Part shown: piece after piece, positions 1-8,162 of the stretch | Layout: each line of letters begins with the position of its first letter | Position numbering within the stretch: position 1 is the first letter of the stretch | Origin: Raineyella sp. LH-20 | Lineage (GTDB): Bacteria; Actinomycetota; Actinomycetes; Propionibacteriales; Propionibacteriaceae | Direction: 5' to 3' | Length of the DNA: 64,000 nucleotides | Assembly (NCBI RefSeq): GCF_033110965.1 | Contig: NZ_CP137003.1 | Coordinates: forward strand, 62,001 to 126,000 | Translations under genes and position numbers: made by a program | Notes under the pieces: model-generated | What the model was told of the DNA's origin: nothing | The model's database searches: none | Seen by the model: the letters and a program-made list of their open reading frames with translations, nothing else

Positions 1-54
1 GCAGACCGCACCCACGCCGGCCAGCACGCGCCTGCGCGGGTGACTGGTGGACAT
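1..54 (-). CDS. N-terminus of an exported protein (cut by window edge)
   Basis: Only the first 18 codons are in the window, reading leftward from an ATG: MSTSHPRRRVLAGVGAVC. A GAGGAG ribosome binding site lies about 7 bases upstream, which fixes the start. The arginine run followed by a small hydrophobic stretch and a cysteine looks like the beginning of a Tat-type or lipoprotein signal peptide, so export is likely. The mature protein lies outside the window and the function cannot be named. Confidence 0.6.
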   Translation of the reverse strand, partial: MSTSHPRRRVLAGVGAVC

Positions 55-376
55 GAGCGGCTCCTCAGCTGGGCGGGCCCGGCCGGTCCGGGTCCCCCAG
101 CGCCGGAAGCTACGCGGCCCCGCCGGAGCCGGGCGAGACCTGCGACACATGATTCGGCGTGAATTCATCGGCCGTTCGGCGGTCGTTGCCGCGACACACA
201 GGTCGGCACGCTATTGACAGTCCATCCCTGTCGGATCTTCACGATGCTCCAAGGATCGGCTCGGGAAACGTACGGTCCGACAGGGTGGGACCACGGCCGG
301 CGAGCACCACTGCAGACCGTCGCTCCGCGCGCTGAACGGCGTTCTGCCCATCGCCATCGTCGGCTAGCCTGACGGG
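55..376. other. Divergent intergenic region before purU
   Basis: This 322-base gap separates the leftward exported-protein gene from rightward purU. It holds the ribosome binding site of the former. A TTGACA hexamer near 213 could be a -35 element toward purU, but I see no matching -10 at 16-18 bases. No gene, RNA or repeat was recognised. Confidence 0.5.
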
Positions 377-1261
377 GTGATCGAGGGTCAGAACGCGGCA
401 GCGGGGATCGACGGCAGCGCCGACCAGTGGGTCGTCACGTTGAGCTGCAAGGACCGGCCGGGCATCGTGCACAAGGTGTCGGGTGCCGTGGTGGGCGCCG
501 AGGGCAACATCACCGAGTTGCAGCAGTTCACCAGCCAGGACACCGGCAACTTCTTCATCCGGCTGCAGTTCGCCACCCGGCAGCCGCGCGAGGCGATCGT
601 CGACCAACTGACCCCGGTGGCCCGGGAGCTGCAGGCCAGCTGGCAGATGGATGTCGTCGGTCGACCGCTGCGGACGCTGATCCTGGCGTCCCGCGCAGGG
701 CACTGTCTGCAGGATCTGCTCTTCCGCCAGCACGCCGGGCAGCTGTCGGTGCACGTGCCCCTGGTGTTGTCCAACCACGACAACCTGCGCCAGCTGTCCG
801 ACTTCTACCACGTGCCCTTCGAGTCCCATCCGGTCACCCCGGAGACCAAACCCGACTTCGAGCGTCGGGTGCGTCAGGTGGTCGAGGACGAGGGCGTCGA
901 GCTAGTCGTCCTCGCCCGCTACATGCAGATCCTCTCCCCCGAGCTGTGCGACTTCCTGCAGGGGCGCGCGATCAACATCCACCACTCGTTCCTGCCCGGC
1001 TTCAAGGGCGCCAACCCGTACCGCCAGGCGCACGCCCGCGGCGTCAAGCTGATCGGGGCCACGGCGCACTTCGTCACCGCCGACCTGGACGAGGGCCCGA
1101 TCATCGAGCAGAACGTCGTACGGGTCGACCATGCGGACTCCCCGAAGCAGCTGATGGCGATCGGCCAGGACGTCGAGTCGCGGACGCTGTCGCAGGCCGT
1201 CCGTCTGTTCTCCGAGCATCGGGTGCTGCTGGACGGGATCCGGACGATCGTCTTCCAGTGA
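377..1261 (+). CDS. purU: Formyltetrahydrofolate deformylase
   Basis: This cytosolic enzyme hydrolyses 10-formyl-tetrahydrofolate to formate and tetrahydrofolate and so balances the one-carbon pool. The protein has 294 residues, usual for PurU. An N-terminal ACT-type regulatory domain (about residues 17-95) is followed by a formyltransferase-fold domain. The catalytic segment NIHHSFLPGFKG begins at Asn200 with His202, and the DEGPIIEQ segment carries the conserved Asp238. The GTG start is the first one before the ACT domain; no strong ribosome binding site is visible. It stands alone, pointing toward mdh. The folate genes folD, purN and purH lie 2-6 kb away on the other strand, and FolD makes the substrate used here. 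Confidence 0.93.
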   Translation: MIEGQNAAAGIDGSADQWVVTLSCKDRPGIVHKVSGAVVGAEGNITELQQFTSQDTGNFFIRLQFATRQPREAIVDQLTPVARELQASWQMDVVGRPLRTLILASRAGHCLQDLLFRQHAGQLSVHVPLVLSNHDNLRQLSDFYHVPFESHPVTPETKPDFERRVRQVVEDEGVELVVLARYMQILSPELCDFLQGRAINIHHSFLPGFKGANPYRQAHARGVKLIGATAHFVTADLDEGPIIEQNVVRVDHADSPKQLMAIGQDVESRTLSQAVRLFSEHRVLLDGIRTIVFQ

Positions 1262-1486
1262 CCCTCGGGCAGGTCAGGTTACTACATCGACCGTAGTCAC
1301 GACGTCGTTGTGTCGTACGTCACACGAATGGCTTGACTTTGCAGTGTTCATGCGTGGTCAGACCATTTTAAATGACAACAACGGATACCCCCTCCACCCC
1401 CTCGACGACGATCCCGGGGGTGCTAGCGTCAGCCTCGTACGGACCCGAGTCCCCGGGTGCCCAGACAACTGACAAGGGAGTACACC

Positions 1487-2473
1487 GTGTCTCAAGCCCC
1501 CGTGAAGGTGGCTGTCACCGGCGGTGCCGGTCACATCGCCTACAGCCTGCTGTTCCGCATCATCAACGGCCAGCTGCTGGGCAATCGCCCGATCCAGCTG
1601 AGTCTGCTGGAGATCACGCCCGCGATGAAGGCCCTCGAGGGCGTCGCGATGGAGATCGAGGACTGTGCCTCGCCGCTGGTCGCCGGGGTGGACCTGTCGG
1701 ACGACCCGAACGTCGCCTTCGACGGCGCGAACATCTGTCTGCTGGTCGGTGCCCGCCCGCGTGGCAAGGGCATGGACCGCTCCGACCTGCTGGCCGCCAA
1801 CGGCGCGATCTTCGCCCCCCAGGGCAAGGCCATCAACGACCACGCGGCCGATGACGTGCGTGTCCTGGTGACCGGCAACCCGGCGAACACCAACACGCTG
1901 ATCGCCCGTACGCACGCTCCGGATGTCCCGGCGACCCGCTTCACCTCGCTGATGCGCCTGGACCACAACCGGTCGATCGCCCAGATCGCCGCGAAGACCG
2001 GCTTCTCGGTCAAGTACATCGAGCGGATGGTCGTCTGGGGCAACCACTCCGACACCCAGTACCCCGACGTCACCAATGCCACCATCGCCGGCAAGTCGGT
2101 GATCAGCATCGTCGACGACGACAAGTGGCTCGAGGAGACCTTCATCCCGCGGGTCGCCAAGCGCGGTGGCGCCATCATCGAGGCCCGCGGTGCGTCGTCG
2201 GCGACCTCGGCCGCGAACGCCACGGTCCAGCACATGCGCGACCTGCTGCTGGGCAGCCCTGAGGGCGACTGGGTCACCATGGGCGTGACCTCCGACGGGT
2301 CGTACGGTGTCCCCGAGGGCCTGACCTTCGGCATGCCGTGCATCACGAAGAACGGTGAGTACGAGATCGTCCAGGGTCTGACGTTCAGCGATTACGGCAA
2401 GGCCAAGCTGGCCGCCACCATCGAGGAACTGGAAGCCGAGCGCGCCGCGGTCCACGAGTTGGGACTGGTCTGA
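1487..2473 (+). CDS. mdh: Malate dehydrogenase (LDH-like type)
   Basis: It oxidises malate to oxaloacetate with NAD in the TCA cycle, or runs in reverse in the propionate-forming route of propionibacteria. The protein has 328 residues, standard for the family. The N-terminus carries the Rossmann loop [14 protein letters not shown] (residues 11-24). The catalytic region [11 protein letters not shown] holds the active-site histidine, and RLDHNRS contributes substrate-binding arginine and aspartate. I chose the GTG at 1487 because AAGGGAG lies six bases upstream; an in-frame ATG 30 bases earlier has no such signal. The neighbours folD and DUF3017 converge on its 3' end, a common actinobacterial arrangement. 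Confidence 0.95.
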   Translation: MSQAPVKVAVTGGAGHIAYSLLFRIINGQLLGNRPIQLSLLEITPAMKALEGVAMEIEDCASPLVAGVDLSDDPNVAFDGANICLLVGARPRGKGMDRSDLLAANGAIFAPQGKAINDHAADDVRVLVTGNPANTNTLIARTHAPDVPATRFTSLMRLDHNRSIAQIAAKTGFSVKYIERMVVWGNHSDTQYPDVTNATIAGKSVISIVDDDKWLEETFIPRVAKRGGAIIEARGASSATSAANATVQHMRDLLLGSPEGDWVTMGVTSDGSYGVPEGLTFGMPCITKNGEYEIVQGLTFSDYGKAKLAATIEELEAERAAVHELGLV

Positions 2474-2517
2474 GCCTCCGAGCTTCCCGGTCACAACGGC
2501 GTGGCAGGGCAACGTGA

Positions 2518-2551
2518 GAGGGGTGGGAGCCTACGGGCTCCCACCCCCCTC
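2518..2551. terminator. Hairpin terminator after mdh
   Basis: An 11-bp G+C-rich stem around a short loop (GGGTGGGAGCC pairing with GGCTCCCACCC) lies about 45 bases after the mdh stop. No long T-run follows. It sits between convergent mdh and DUF3017 and could serve both strands. Confidence 0.65.
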
Positions 2552-2601
2552 GCGTTCCGGCGATGCGGTGGTTCCTTGACGTCGTGACGCAGTGGTCACC
2601 C

Positions 2602-2691
2602 GATGTCAGGAGCGGGCCAGTACCATCCCCCGCGACGTCAGGAGCGGGCCAGCACCATCCCCCGCGACGTCAGGAGCGGGCCAGTACCATC
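2602..2691. repeat. 32-bp tandem repeat over the DUF3017 stop codon
   Basis: About three head-to-tail copies of a 32-base unit begin at 2602, 2634 and 2666; the third is partial. The copy nearest the DUF3017 gene encodes its last residues (MVLARS) and the stop. The two further copies lie downstream and are untranslated in that frame. The copies differ by only single bases, so the duplication looks recent. Confidence 0.8.
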
Positions 2692-3098
2692 GCGATGATC
2701 CCGGCGCCGACGCCGAGCATCCACAGTACGTCGAAGACCTTGCCGCGGACTCGTAGCAGTCCGATCTCTCGGGTGGGGATGCTGAGCCGCATCAGCGCGC
2801 CGACGATCATCCCGGCCCCGATCAGGCCGCTGCCGGCCTGCCACAGCCCCATCGCCGTCACCACCACACCGATGGCCATGATCGCCAGGACGATCGCCAG
2901 CCAGGTCCACCGCAGACCGGGATCCTGCCGGGTGCGTTCCCGGCCGGTGAACGGGACGCCGGCGGGCGGCACGGTGCCCGGCGCGGGCGGATCGGGGATG
3001 ATCGGCACCTGCGGGCCGACCGGTCCCTCGACGGGTGACGGCTCTCCCCCGTCGCCGGCCGCGGCCTCGCCGGGGAGGTCTTCGCCGCTCCGGTTCAC
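2670..3098 (-). CDS. DUF3017 membrane protein
   Basis: This is a 142-residue protein with an acidic, proline-rich N-terminal half (about 1-55) and a C-terminal half with three hydrophobic segments (about 66-88, 93-108 and 125-141). That pattern fits the small DUF3017 membrane family, which in actinobacteria usually follows folD. The GTG start overlaps the folD stop in a GTGA junction, so translation is probably coupled to folD. The last codons lie inside a tandem repeat that has copied the gene end. No biochemical role is known to me. Confidence 0.75.
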   Translation of the reverse strand: MNRSGEDLPGEAAAGDGGEPSPVEGPVGPQVPIIPDPPAPGTVPPAGVPFTGRERTRQDPGLRWTWLAIVLAIMAIGVVVTAMGLWQAGSGLIGAGMIVGALMRLSIPTREIGLLRVRGKVFDVLWMLGVGAGIIAMVLARS

Positions 3099-3961
3099 CG
3101 TGAGGACTGCCCCGCCAGATCCAGCTCCGCCTGCTCCACCACGTTGGCGAGCAGCATCGCCCGGGTCATCAGGCCCACGCCGCCGGGCGTCGGGGCGACC
3201 TTCGAGGCGACCTCCCAGACGGACGGGTCGAGGTCGCCGACCAGACCGGCATCGGTGCGGGTCATGCCGACGTCGACGAGCACCGCACCGGGCTTGACCA
3301 TGTCGGCGGTGATCAGACCGGGGCTGCCGGCGGCACCGACGACGATGTCGGCCCGGCGGGTGTGCGCGGCCAGGTCGCGGGTGCCGGTGTGGCAGAGGGT
3401 GACGGTGGCGTTCTCGGTGCGGCGGGTCAGCAGCAGACCGAGCGGGCGGCCGACGGTGGTCCCGCGGCCGACGACGCACACCTCGGCACCGTTCAGTTCG
3501 ACGTCGTTGCGGCGGAGCAGGTCGACGATGCCGCGCGGGGTGCACGGCAGCGGGGCCGGGACACCGAGCACGAGCCGGCCGAGGTTCGTCGGGTGCAGGC
3601 CGTCGGCGTCCTTGGCGGGATCGATCTGCTCGAGCGCCCAGTTGTCGTCGAGGTGGCCGGGCAGCGGCAGCTGCACGATGTAGCCGGTGCAGGCCGGGTC
3701 CTCGTTGAGCCGGGCGATCTCGTCGGCGAGCCGCTCACGGGAGGTGTCGGCCGGCAGGTCGACCCGGATGGAGGCGATACCGACCTCGGCACAGTCGCGG
3801 TGCTTGCCGCGGACGTACGCGTGGCTGCCCGGGTCGTCGCCGACCAGCACGGTGCCGAGCCCGGGGGTGATGCCCTGCGCGACGAGCGCGGCCACGCGGG
3901 CCTTGAGGTCTTCCTTGATCGCCGCCGCGGCGATCTTGCCGTCCATCTTCGTTGCCGTCAT
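3095..3961 (-). CDS. folD: Methylenetetrahydrofolate dehydrogenase/cyclohydrolase
   Basis: This bifunctional cytosolic enzyme converts 5,10-methylene-THF through methenyl-THF to 10-formyl-THF, the formyl donor for PurN and PurH encoded just upstream. The protein has 288 residues. The catalytic Tyr49-x-x-x-Lys53 pair lies in [10 protein letters not shown], followed by the conserved QLPLPGHLD. The nucleotide-binding segment is [11 protein letters not shown], and the C-terminal signature reads [12 protein letters not shown]. The start at 3961 is supported by GGAGGAG just upstream, rather than a further in-frame ATG. It overlaps DUF3017 by four bases and lies about 200 bases after purH. Confidence 0.95.
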   Translation of the reverse strand: MTATKMDGKIAAAAIKEDLKARVAALVAQGITPGLGTVLVGDDPGSHAYVRGKHRDCAEVGIASIRVDLPADTSRERLADEIARLNEDPACTGYIVQLPLPGHLDDNWALEQIDPAKDADGLHPTNLGRLVLGVPAPLPCTPRGIVDLLRRNDVELNGAEVCVVGRGTTVGRPLGLLLTRRTENATVTLCHTGTRDLAAHTRRADIVVGAAGSPGLITADMVKPGAVLVDVGMTRTDAGLVGDLDPSVWEVASKVAPTPGGVGLMTRAMLLANVVEQAELDLAGQSSR

Positions 3962-4084
3962 CAGGCTCCTCCTCCGCCGGGTGGTCGACGTGTGACGTAC
4001 GTCCCGGGCCGTCGTCGCACGCGAACAGCCTAGTGCCACGGCCGCCCGCCAATGGCGACGGCCGAGGACGGCGGAAATGCGTAC

Positions 4085-4121
4085 GGGCCGGGCGGGACCC
4101 CGCAGGGATTCCGCCCGACCC
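4085..4121 (-). terminator. Weak hairpin between purH and folD
   Basis: An 11-bp stem with one mismatch and a 15-base loop lies 42 bases after the purH stop. It has no T-run, so it may attenuate rather than end transcription into folD. Confidence 0.35.
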
Positions 4122-4162
4122 GTGGTCGGCCCGTCAGGACCGCTGCCGGTGGAGCACCGACC

Positions 4163-5731
4163 TCAGTGGAAGAAGTGGCGGGTCTTGGTGAAGTACATCG
4201 TCACGCCGGCCGCCTTCGCCGCCTCGATGGTCTGATCGTCGCGGATCGAGCCGCCGGGCTGAACGATCGCCTTGACCTTCGCGTCGAGGAGGATCTGCGG
4301 GCCGTCGCTGAACGGGAAGAACGCGTCCGAGGCGGCGACCGACCCGGCGGCGCGCTCCCCGGCGCGCTCGACCGCGAGCTTGCAGGAATCGACCCGGTTG
4401 ACCTGGCCCATCCCGACACCGACCGAGGCGCCGCCCTTCGCCAGCAGGATGGCGTTGGACTTCACCGAGCGGCAGGCCTTCCAGGCGAAGACCAGGTCGC
4501 GCAGCGTCTCCTCGTCGGCTGCCTGGCCGGCGACCAGTTCCCAGTTCGCCGGGTCGTCGCCGGCGGCATCGATCCGGTCGGGCTGCTGCAGCAGCGCACC
4601 ACCGGAGATCGGGCGCAGGTCGACCGGCCGATGGGCGTACGCGGGGGCGGTGAGCAGGCGGATGTTCTTCTTCGCCGAGAGGATCTCCAGGGCGCCGTCC
4701 TCGTAGCCCGGGGCGATGACGACCTCGGTGAAGATGTCTTTGACCGTCTCGGCCATCGCGACGGAGACCGGGCGGTTGGTGGCGATCACGCCGCCGAACG
4801 CGGACAGCGGGTCGCAGGCGTGGGCCTTGGCGTGGGCGTCGGCGATGTCGGTGCCGACGGCGATGCCGCAGGGGTTGGCGTGCTTCATGATCGCGACGGC
4901 CGGCTCGGCGAAGTCGTACGCGGCCCGGTAGGCGGCGTCGCCGTCGGTGTAGTTGTTGTACGACATCTCCTTGCCGTGGTGCTGCACGGCCTGGGTGAGC
5001 CCCTCGGTGCCATCCTCGGCGGCGTACAGCGCCGCGGCCTGGTGGGAGTTCTCCCCGTAGCGCAGGGTGCCCTGCTTGGTCCAGGCGCCGCCGATCCAGG
5101 CGGGGAAGCCGTCGCCGGCGGAGGAGTCGGTGAGCACCGACCCCATCCAGGAGGCCACCGCGATGTCGTACTCGGCGGTGTGCACGAAGGCGGCAGCCGC
5201 GAGCTGCTGGCGCTCGGCCAGGGTGTACCCGCCCTCGGTGAGGGCGCGCTTCAGGTCCTCGTACTGGCCGGCGGAGGTGATGATCGCCACGCTGGGGTGG
5301 TTCTTGGCTGCGGCGCGGACCATCGACGGCCCGCCGATGTCGATCTGTTCGACGCACTCGTCGGGGGTGGCGCCGGAGGCGACGGTCTCCCGGAACGGGT
5401 ACAGGTTGGACACCACCAGGTCGAACGGCGCGACACCCAGCTCGACCAACTGGTCGCGGTGGGACTGCAGCCGGCGGTCGGCGAGGATGCCGGCGTGGAT
5501 CTTCGGGTGGAGGGTCTTCACCCGCCCGTCGAGGCACTCCGGGAAACCGGTGACATCCTCGACCGGGATGACCGGGACGCCGGCCTCGGCGAGCTTCCGG
5601 GCGGTGGAGCCGGTCGAGACGACCTCGACACCGGCCGCGGCGAGGGCGCGGCCGAGATCCTCCAGACCTGTCTTGTCATAGACGGACACCAGGGCTCGCT
5701 TGATGGGGAGCCGCTCGGGCGTTGCGGACAT
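4163..5731 (-). CDS. purH: Bifunctional AICAR formyltransferase/IMP cyclohydrolase
   Basis: It catalyses the last two steps of purine synthesis: formylation of AICAR using 10-formyl-THF, then ring closure to IMP. The protein has 522 residues, the usual length. The N-terminal IMP cyclohydrolase domain opens with [12 protein letters not shown] and STGSTARKL and includes [14 protein letters not shown]. The C-terminal transformylase domain carries [13 protein letters not shown], with the histidine expected there, and the KSNAILLA region. The start ATG is preceded by GAAGAAGG. It follows purN by 67 bases on the same strand and is probably cotranscribed with it. Confidence 0.96.
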   Translation of the reverse strand: MSATPERLPIKRALVSVYDKTGLEDLGRALAAAGVEVVSTGSTARKLAEAGVPVIPVEDVTGFPECLDGRVKTLHPKIHAGILADRRLQSHRDQLVELGVAPFDLVVSNLYPFRETVASGATPDECVEQIDIGGPSMVRAAAKNHPSVAIITSAGQYEDLKRALTEGGYTLAERQQLAAAAFVHTAEYDIAVASWMGSVLTDSSAGDGFPAWIGGAWTKQGTLRYGENSHQAAALYAAEDGTEGLTQAVQHHGKEMSYNNYTDGDAAYRAAYDFAEPAVAIMKHANPCGIAVGTDIADAHAKAHACDPLSAFGGVIATNRPVSVAMAETVKDIFTEVVIAPGYEDGALEILSAKKNIRLLTAPAYAHRPVDLRPISGGALLQQPDRIDAAGDDPANWELVAGQAADEETLRDLVFAWKACRSVKSNAILLAKGGASVGVGMGQVNRVDSCKLAVERAGERAAGSVAASDAFFPFSDGPQILLDAKVKAIVQPGGSIRDDQTIEAAKAAGVTMYFTKTRHFFH

Positions 5732-5798
5732 CGGACCTTCTTCCGGTGGGTGTTCGGGACGGTGGACGGATGGGGGTTCGGCCGCCTGGGCGGCCCGA

Positions 5799-6479
5799 TC
5801 AGGCCTGCCGGACGTCGGCCGGTGGAGTGCCGTCCGGAGCACTGCCCGACCGGGCCGGCTCAGCCGGGGCGGCACCTTCACCCGGGGTCTGGGCCCGTGC
5901 GGCGTCGGCCAGGTCGGCGACAGCGTCGATCAGCAGCCGGCGCTCCTCGACCTTGATCCGCTCGTGCAGGGTCTCGACGGTGTCGTCGGGCAGCACCGGC
6001 ACGGCCGCCTGGGCGATGATCGCGCCGGTGTCGACGCCCTCGTCGACGAAAAAGACGGATGCGCCGGTCACTTTGACGCCGTACGCCAGGGCATCCCGCG
6101 GCCCGTGGGTGCCGGGGAAGGCCGGCAGCAGAGCGGGGTGGGTGTTGATCATCCGGCCGCCGAACCGCTCGAGGAAGGCCGGGCCGACGAGCTTCATGAA
6201 TCCGGCGCTGACGACCAGGTCCGGCTCGTACGCGGCGACCGCGTCGGTCAGCGTACGGTCCCAGGCGGATCGGTCGTCGCCCTTGCGCAGCGGGACGACG
6301 AAGGTGGGGATCCCGGCCGCGTGTCCACGCTGCAGACCGTACGCACTCTCCCGATCCGCTCCGACGGCGACCACCCGGACGTCGTGCGCGGCCGCCCAGT
6401 CGGGGTCGGCGCAGGCGTCGAGCAGGGACTGCAACAGGGTGCCCGAGCCGGACACGAGGACGACAACGGAATACGCCAC
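5799..6479 (-). CDS. purN: Phosphoribosylglycinamide formyltransferase
   Basis: It transfers a formyl group from 10-formyl-THF to GAR in the third step of purine synthesis. The protein has 226 residues. The N-terminus [18 protein letters not shown] is the GAR-binding loop. The catalytic triad is spread over [15 protein letters not shown] (Asn and His) and [12 protein letters not shown] (Asp). The last 30 or so residues are an alanine/proline-rich tail without fold-related motifs. The GTG start is nine bases after the DUF6350 stop, so the genes form one transcription unit running into purH. Confidence 0.94.
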   Translation of the reverse strand: MAYSVVVLVSGSGTLLQSLLDACADPDWAAAHDVRVVAVGADRESAYGLQRGHAAGIPTFVVPLRKGDDRSAWDRTLTDAVAAYEPDLVVSAGFMKLVGPAFLERFGGRMINTHPALLPAFPGTHGPRDALAYGVKVTGASVFFVDEGVDTGAIIAQAAVPVLPDDTVETLHERIKVEERRLLIDAVADLADAARAQTPGEGAAPAEPARSGSAPDGTPPADVRQA

Positions 6480-6488
6480 GGGGGCAGC

Positions 6489-7973
6489 CTACTCAGCCGC
6501 GTCCCCGAGGTCCGAGGCGTCCGCCCCGACGACAGACCCGGCAGGAGTGTCGGACGCACCGGTAGAGGCCGTCCCGATCGGGGCGTCGTGGCTCGTGCCC
6601 GTCGGGACGTCCGCCGCCGTCCCCCCGGCCGGCGGGACCGAGGCCGTCACCCGGGCCTGCCGACGGCCGGTCAGCCACCGTGCGATCCCGATGCCCAGCC
6701 CGGTCACCAGTCCGCCGGCCGTGGCGAGCGTGACCGCGAGGACCAGCAGTTCCAGTGGACGCGGACCGAGGCCGACCAGCCGGGACACCCCCAGATCGCC
6801 GCGGGTGAGCAGACCGATCCCGGTGGTCACCAGTCCCACCAGAAGCCCGACGCCGCCGCCTGACGCCGTGCTGGTGTCCGGCCGGGTGCGACGGGCCCCC
6901 CGCAGGAACGTCCAGGCGGCGAGGCCACCGGCCACGACGCCGCCCGCCAACCAGACCAGGCCGAGCACGGTGCCCGGGCCGTTCGGCGGGACCGCGGCGG
7001 TGAGCGGCCAGCCGGGCAGCAGACCGAGGTGGGTGTCGCTCGGGGAGACGAGCGACCCGTCGCCGAGACCGACCCCGGCACCGAGGGTGTAGCTGACCGC
7101 CCAGACGATGACGGTCGGCAGATAGGCCGCCTGGGCGACGACGGCACCGAGGCCGCCGACCACACCGCCGCCCAGGGCACCGGTGAGCACGACCACCTGC
7201 GCCCAATGCACGACGAGTCCGGTGACGAGGGCGCCCGCCCCGACCGTCGCGAGCGTGAGCAGCCCGATGGCCAGGGCGCGCAGCAGGCGGCGGACCCCGT
7301 CCGGCACCCATGCCTCGCTGCCACGGCCGAACGTCCTGGCTCCGGCCCAGCCGACGCCGGCCACGGCGACCGCGACGGCACCGGCGAAGGCCCCGACCCC
7401 CTGACGCGGATTACCGAGGGCGAGGCCGACCCCACCGACGATGACCGCGTAGATGAGGACGACGAGAGCACCGCGGGTGAGCAGGGTGATCCCTCGGGGC
7501 TCCTCGGCGTCGCGCCACCGGCGCAGGATCTCTCCGCTGACCAGGGTGAGCAACCAGACCAGCAGCAGGCTGATGCCGTACGGCACAAGGGTCCACCGGG
7601 TGCCCTCGATGTACAGGCCACCGCCGTGACCGGCCAGCCAGAGCTGGGTCGAGACGGCAAGCACACCGCCGTACGTTCCGACCGGGGCGGTCAGCCAGGC
7701 CAGCGACGCCAGCGCGGCCAGTGCCACCCAGCCGACGACCGCGGGCACGCCGCCGGCCGCCAGGATCCACAGCCAGCCGGGACGCCGGGCGGCGGTGACC
7801 AACGGCACCTCCGCCAGCGGCAGCTCCGGGCGTACGCCGGTGACGCCCTCCACGAGATCGTCGGGCTGCTGGTCCGCGGTCCGGGCGCGCCCGTCGCGAG
7901 GCGTACGCCGCACTCCGGCGGGCCGACCGAGGTCCGGGCGGGTGCGGGGTGGGGTGTTCCGGTTCTGGCTCAT
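6489..7973 (-). CDS. DUF6350 family polytopic membrane protein
   Basis: This is a 494-residue protein with a polar N-terminus of about 55 residues, then roughly ten hydrophobic segments (for example around GWLWILAAGGVPAVVGWVA and LAIGLLTLATVGAGALVTG) and a polar, threonine/alanine-rich cytosolic tail. Length, topology and position immediately before purN match the actinobacterial DUF6350 family, sometimes labelled cell division protein PerM. I infer the family from context as well as sequence; no catalytic residues are evident. The start at 7973 is chosen because the polar N-terminus is short, though a start 48 bases upstream is possible. It diverges from the large protein at 8163. Confidence 0.7.
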   Translation of the reverse strand: MSQNRNTPPRTRPDLGRPAGVRRTPRDGRARTADQQPDDLVEGVTGVRPELPLAEVPLVTAARRPGWLWILAAGGVPAVVGWVALAALASLAWLTAPVGTYGGVLAVSTQLWLAGHGGGLYIEGTRWTLVPYGISLLLVWLLTLVSGEILRRWRDAEEPRGITLLTRGALVVLIYAVIVGGVGLALGNPRQGVGAFAGAVAVAVAGVGWAGARTFGRGSEAWVPDGVRRLLRALAIGLLTLATVGAGALVTGLVVHWAQVVVLTGALGGGVVGGLGAVVAQAAYLPTVIVWAVSYTLGAGVGLGDGSLVSPSDTHLGLLPGWPLTAAVPPNGPGTVLGLVWLAGGVVAGGLAAWTFLRGARRTRPDTSTASGGGVGLLVGLVTTGIGLLTRGDLGVSRLVGLGPRPLELLVLAVTLATAGGLVTGLGIGIARWLTGRRQARVTASVPPAGGTAADVPTGTSHDAPIGTASTGASDTPAGSVVGADASDLGDAAE

Positions 7974-8162
7974 AGCTGTTCCATGCTCGCGTGCGAGGCG
8001 GGGACGGGTCGCTAAAGACACGCCTCACCGGGTAATGTCGAAACGACCAGTGACCGTCCGGGACGTCTGGATCGCAACGGGGGCGACCGACATCGGCGTC
8101 GCTCCACCGCTGCCCGGTCGGATCGATGCACCGGATCGGCACGACGGACGGGAAGGACTGAA

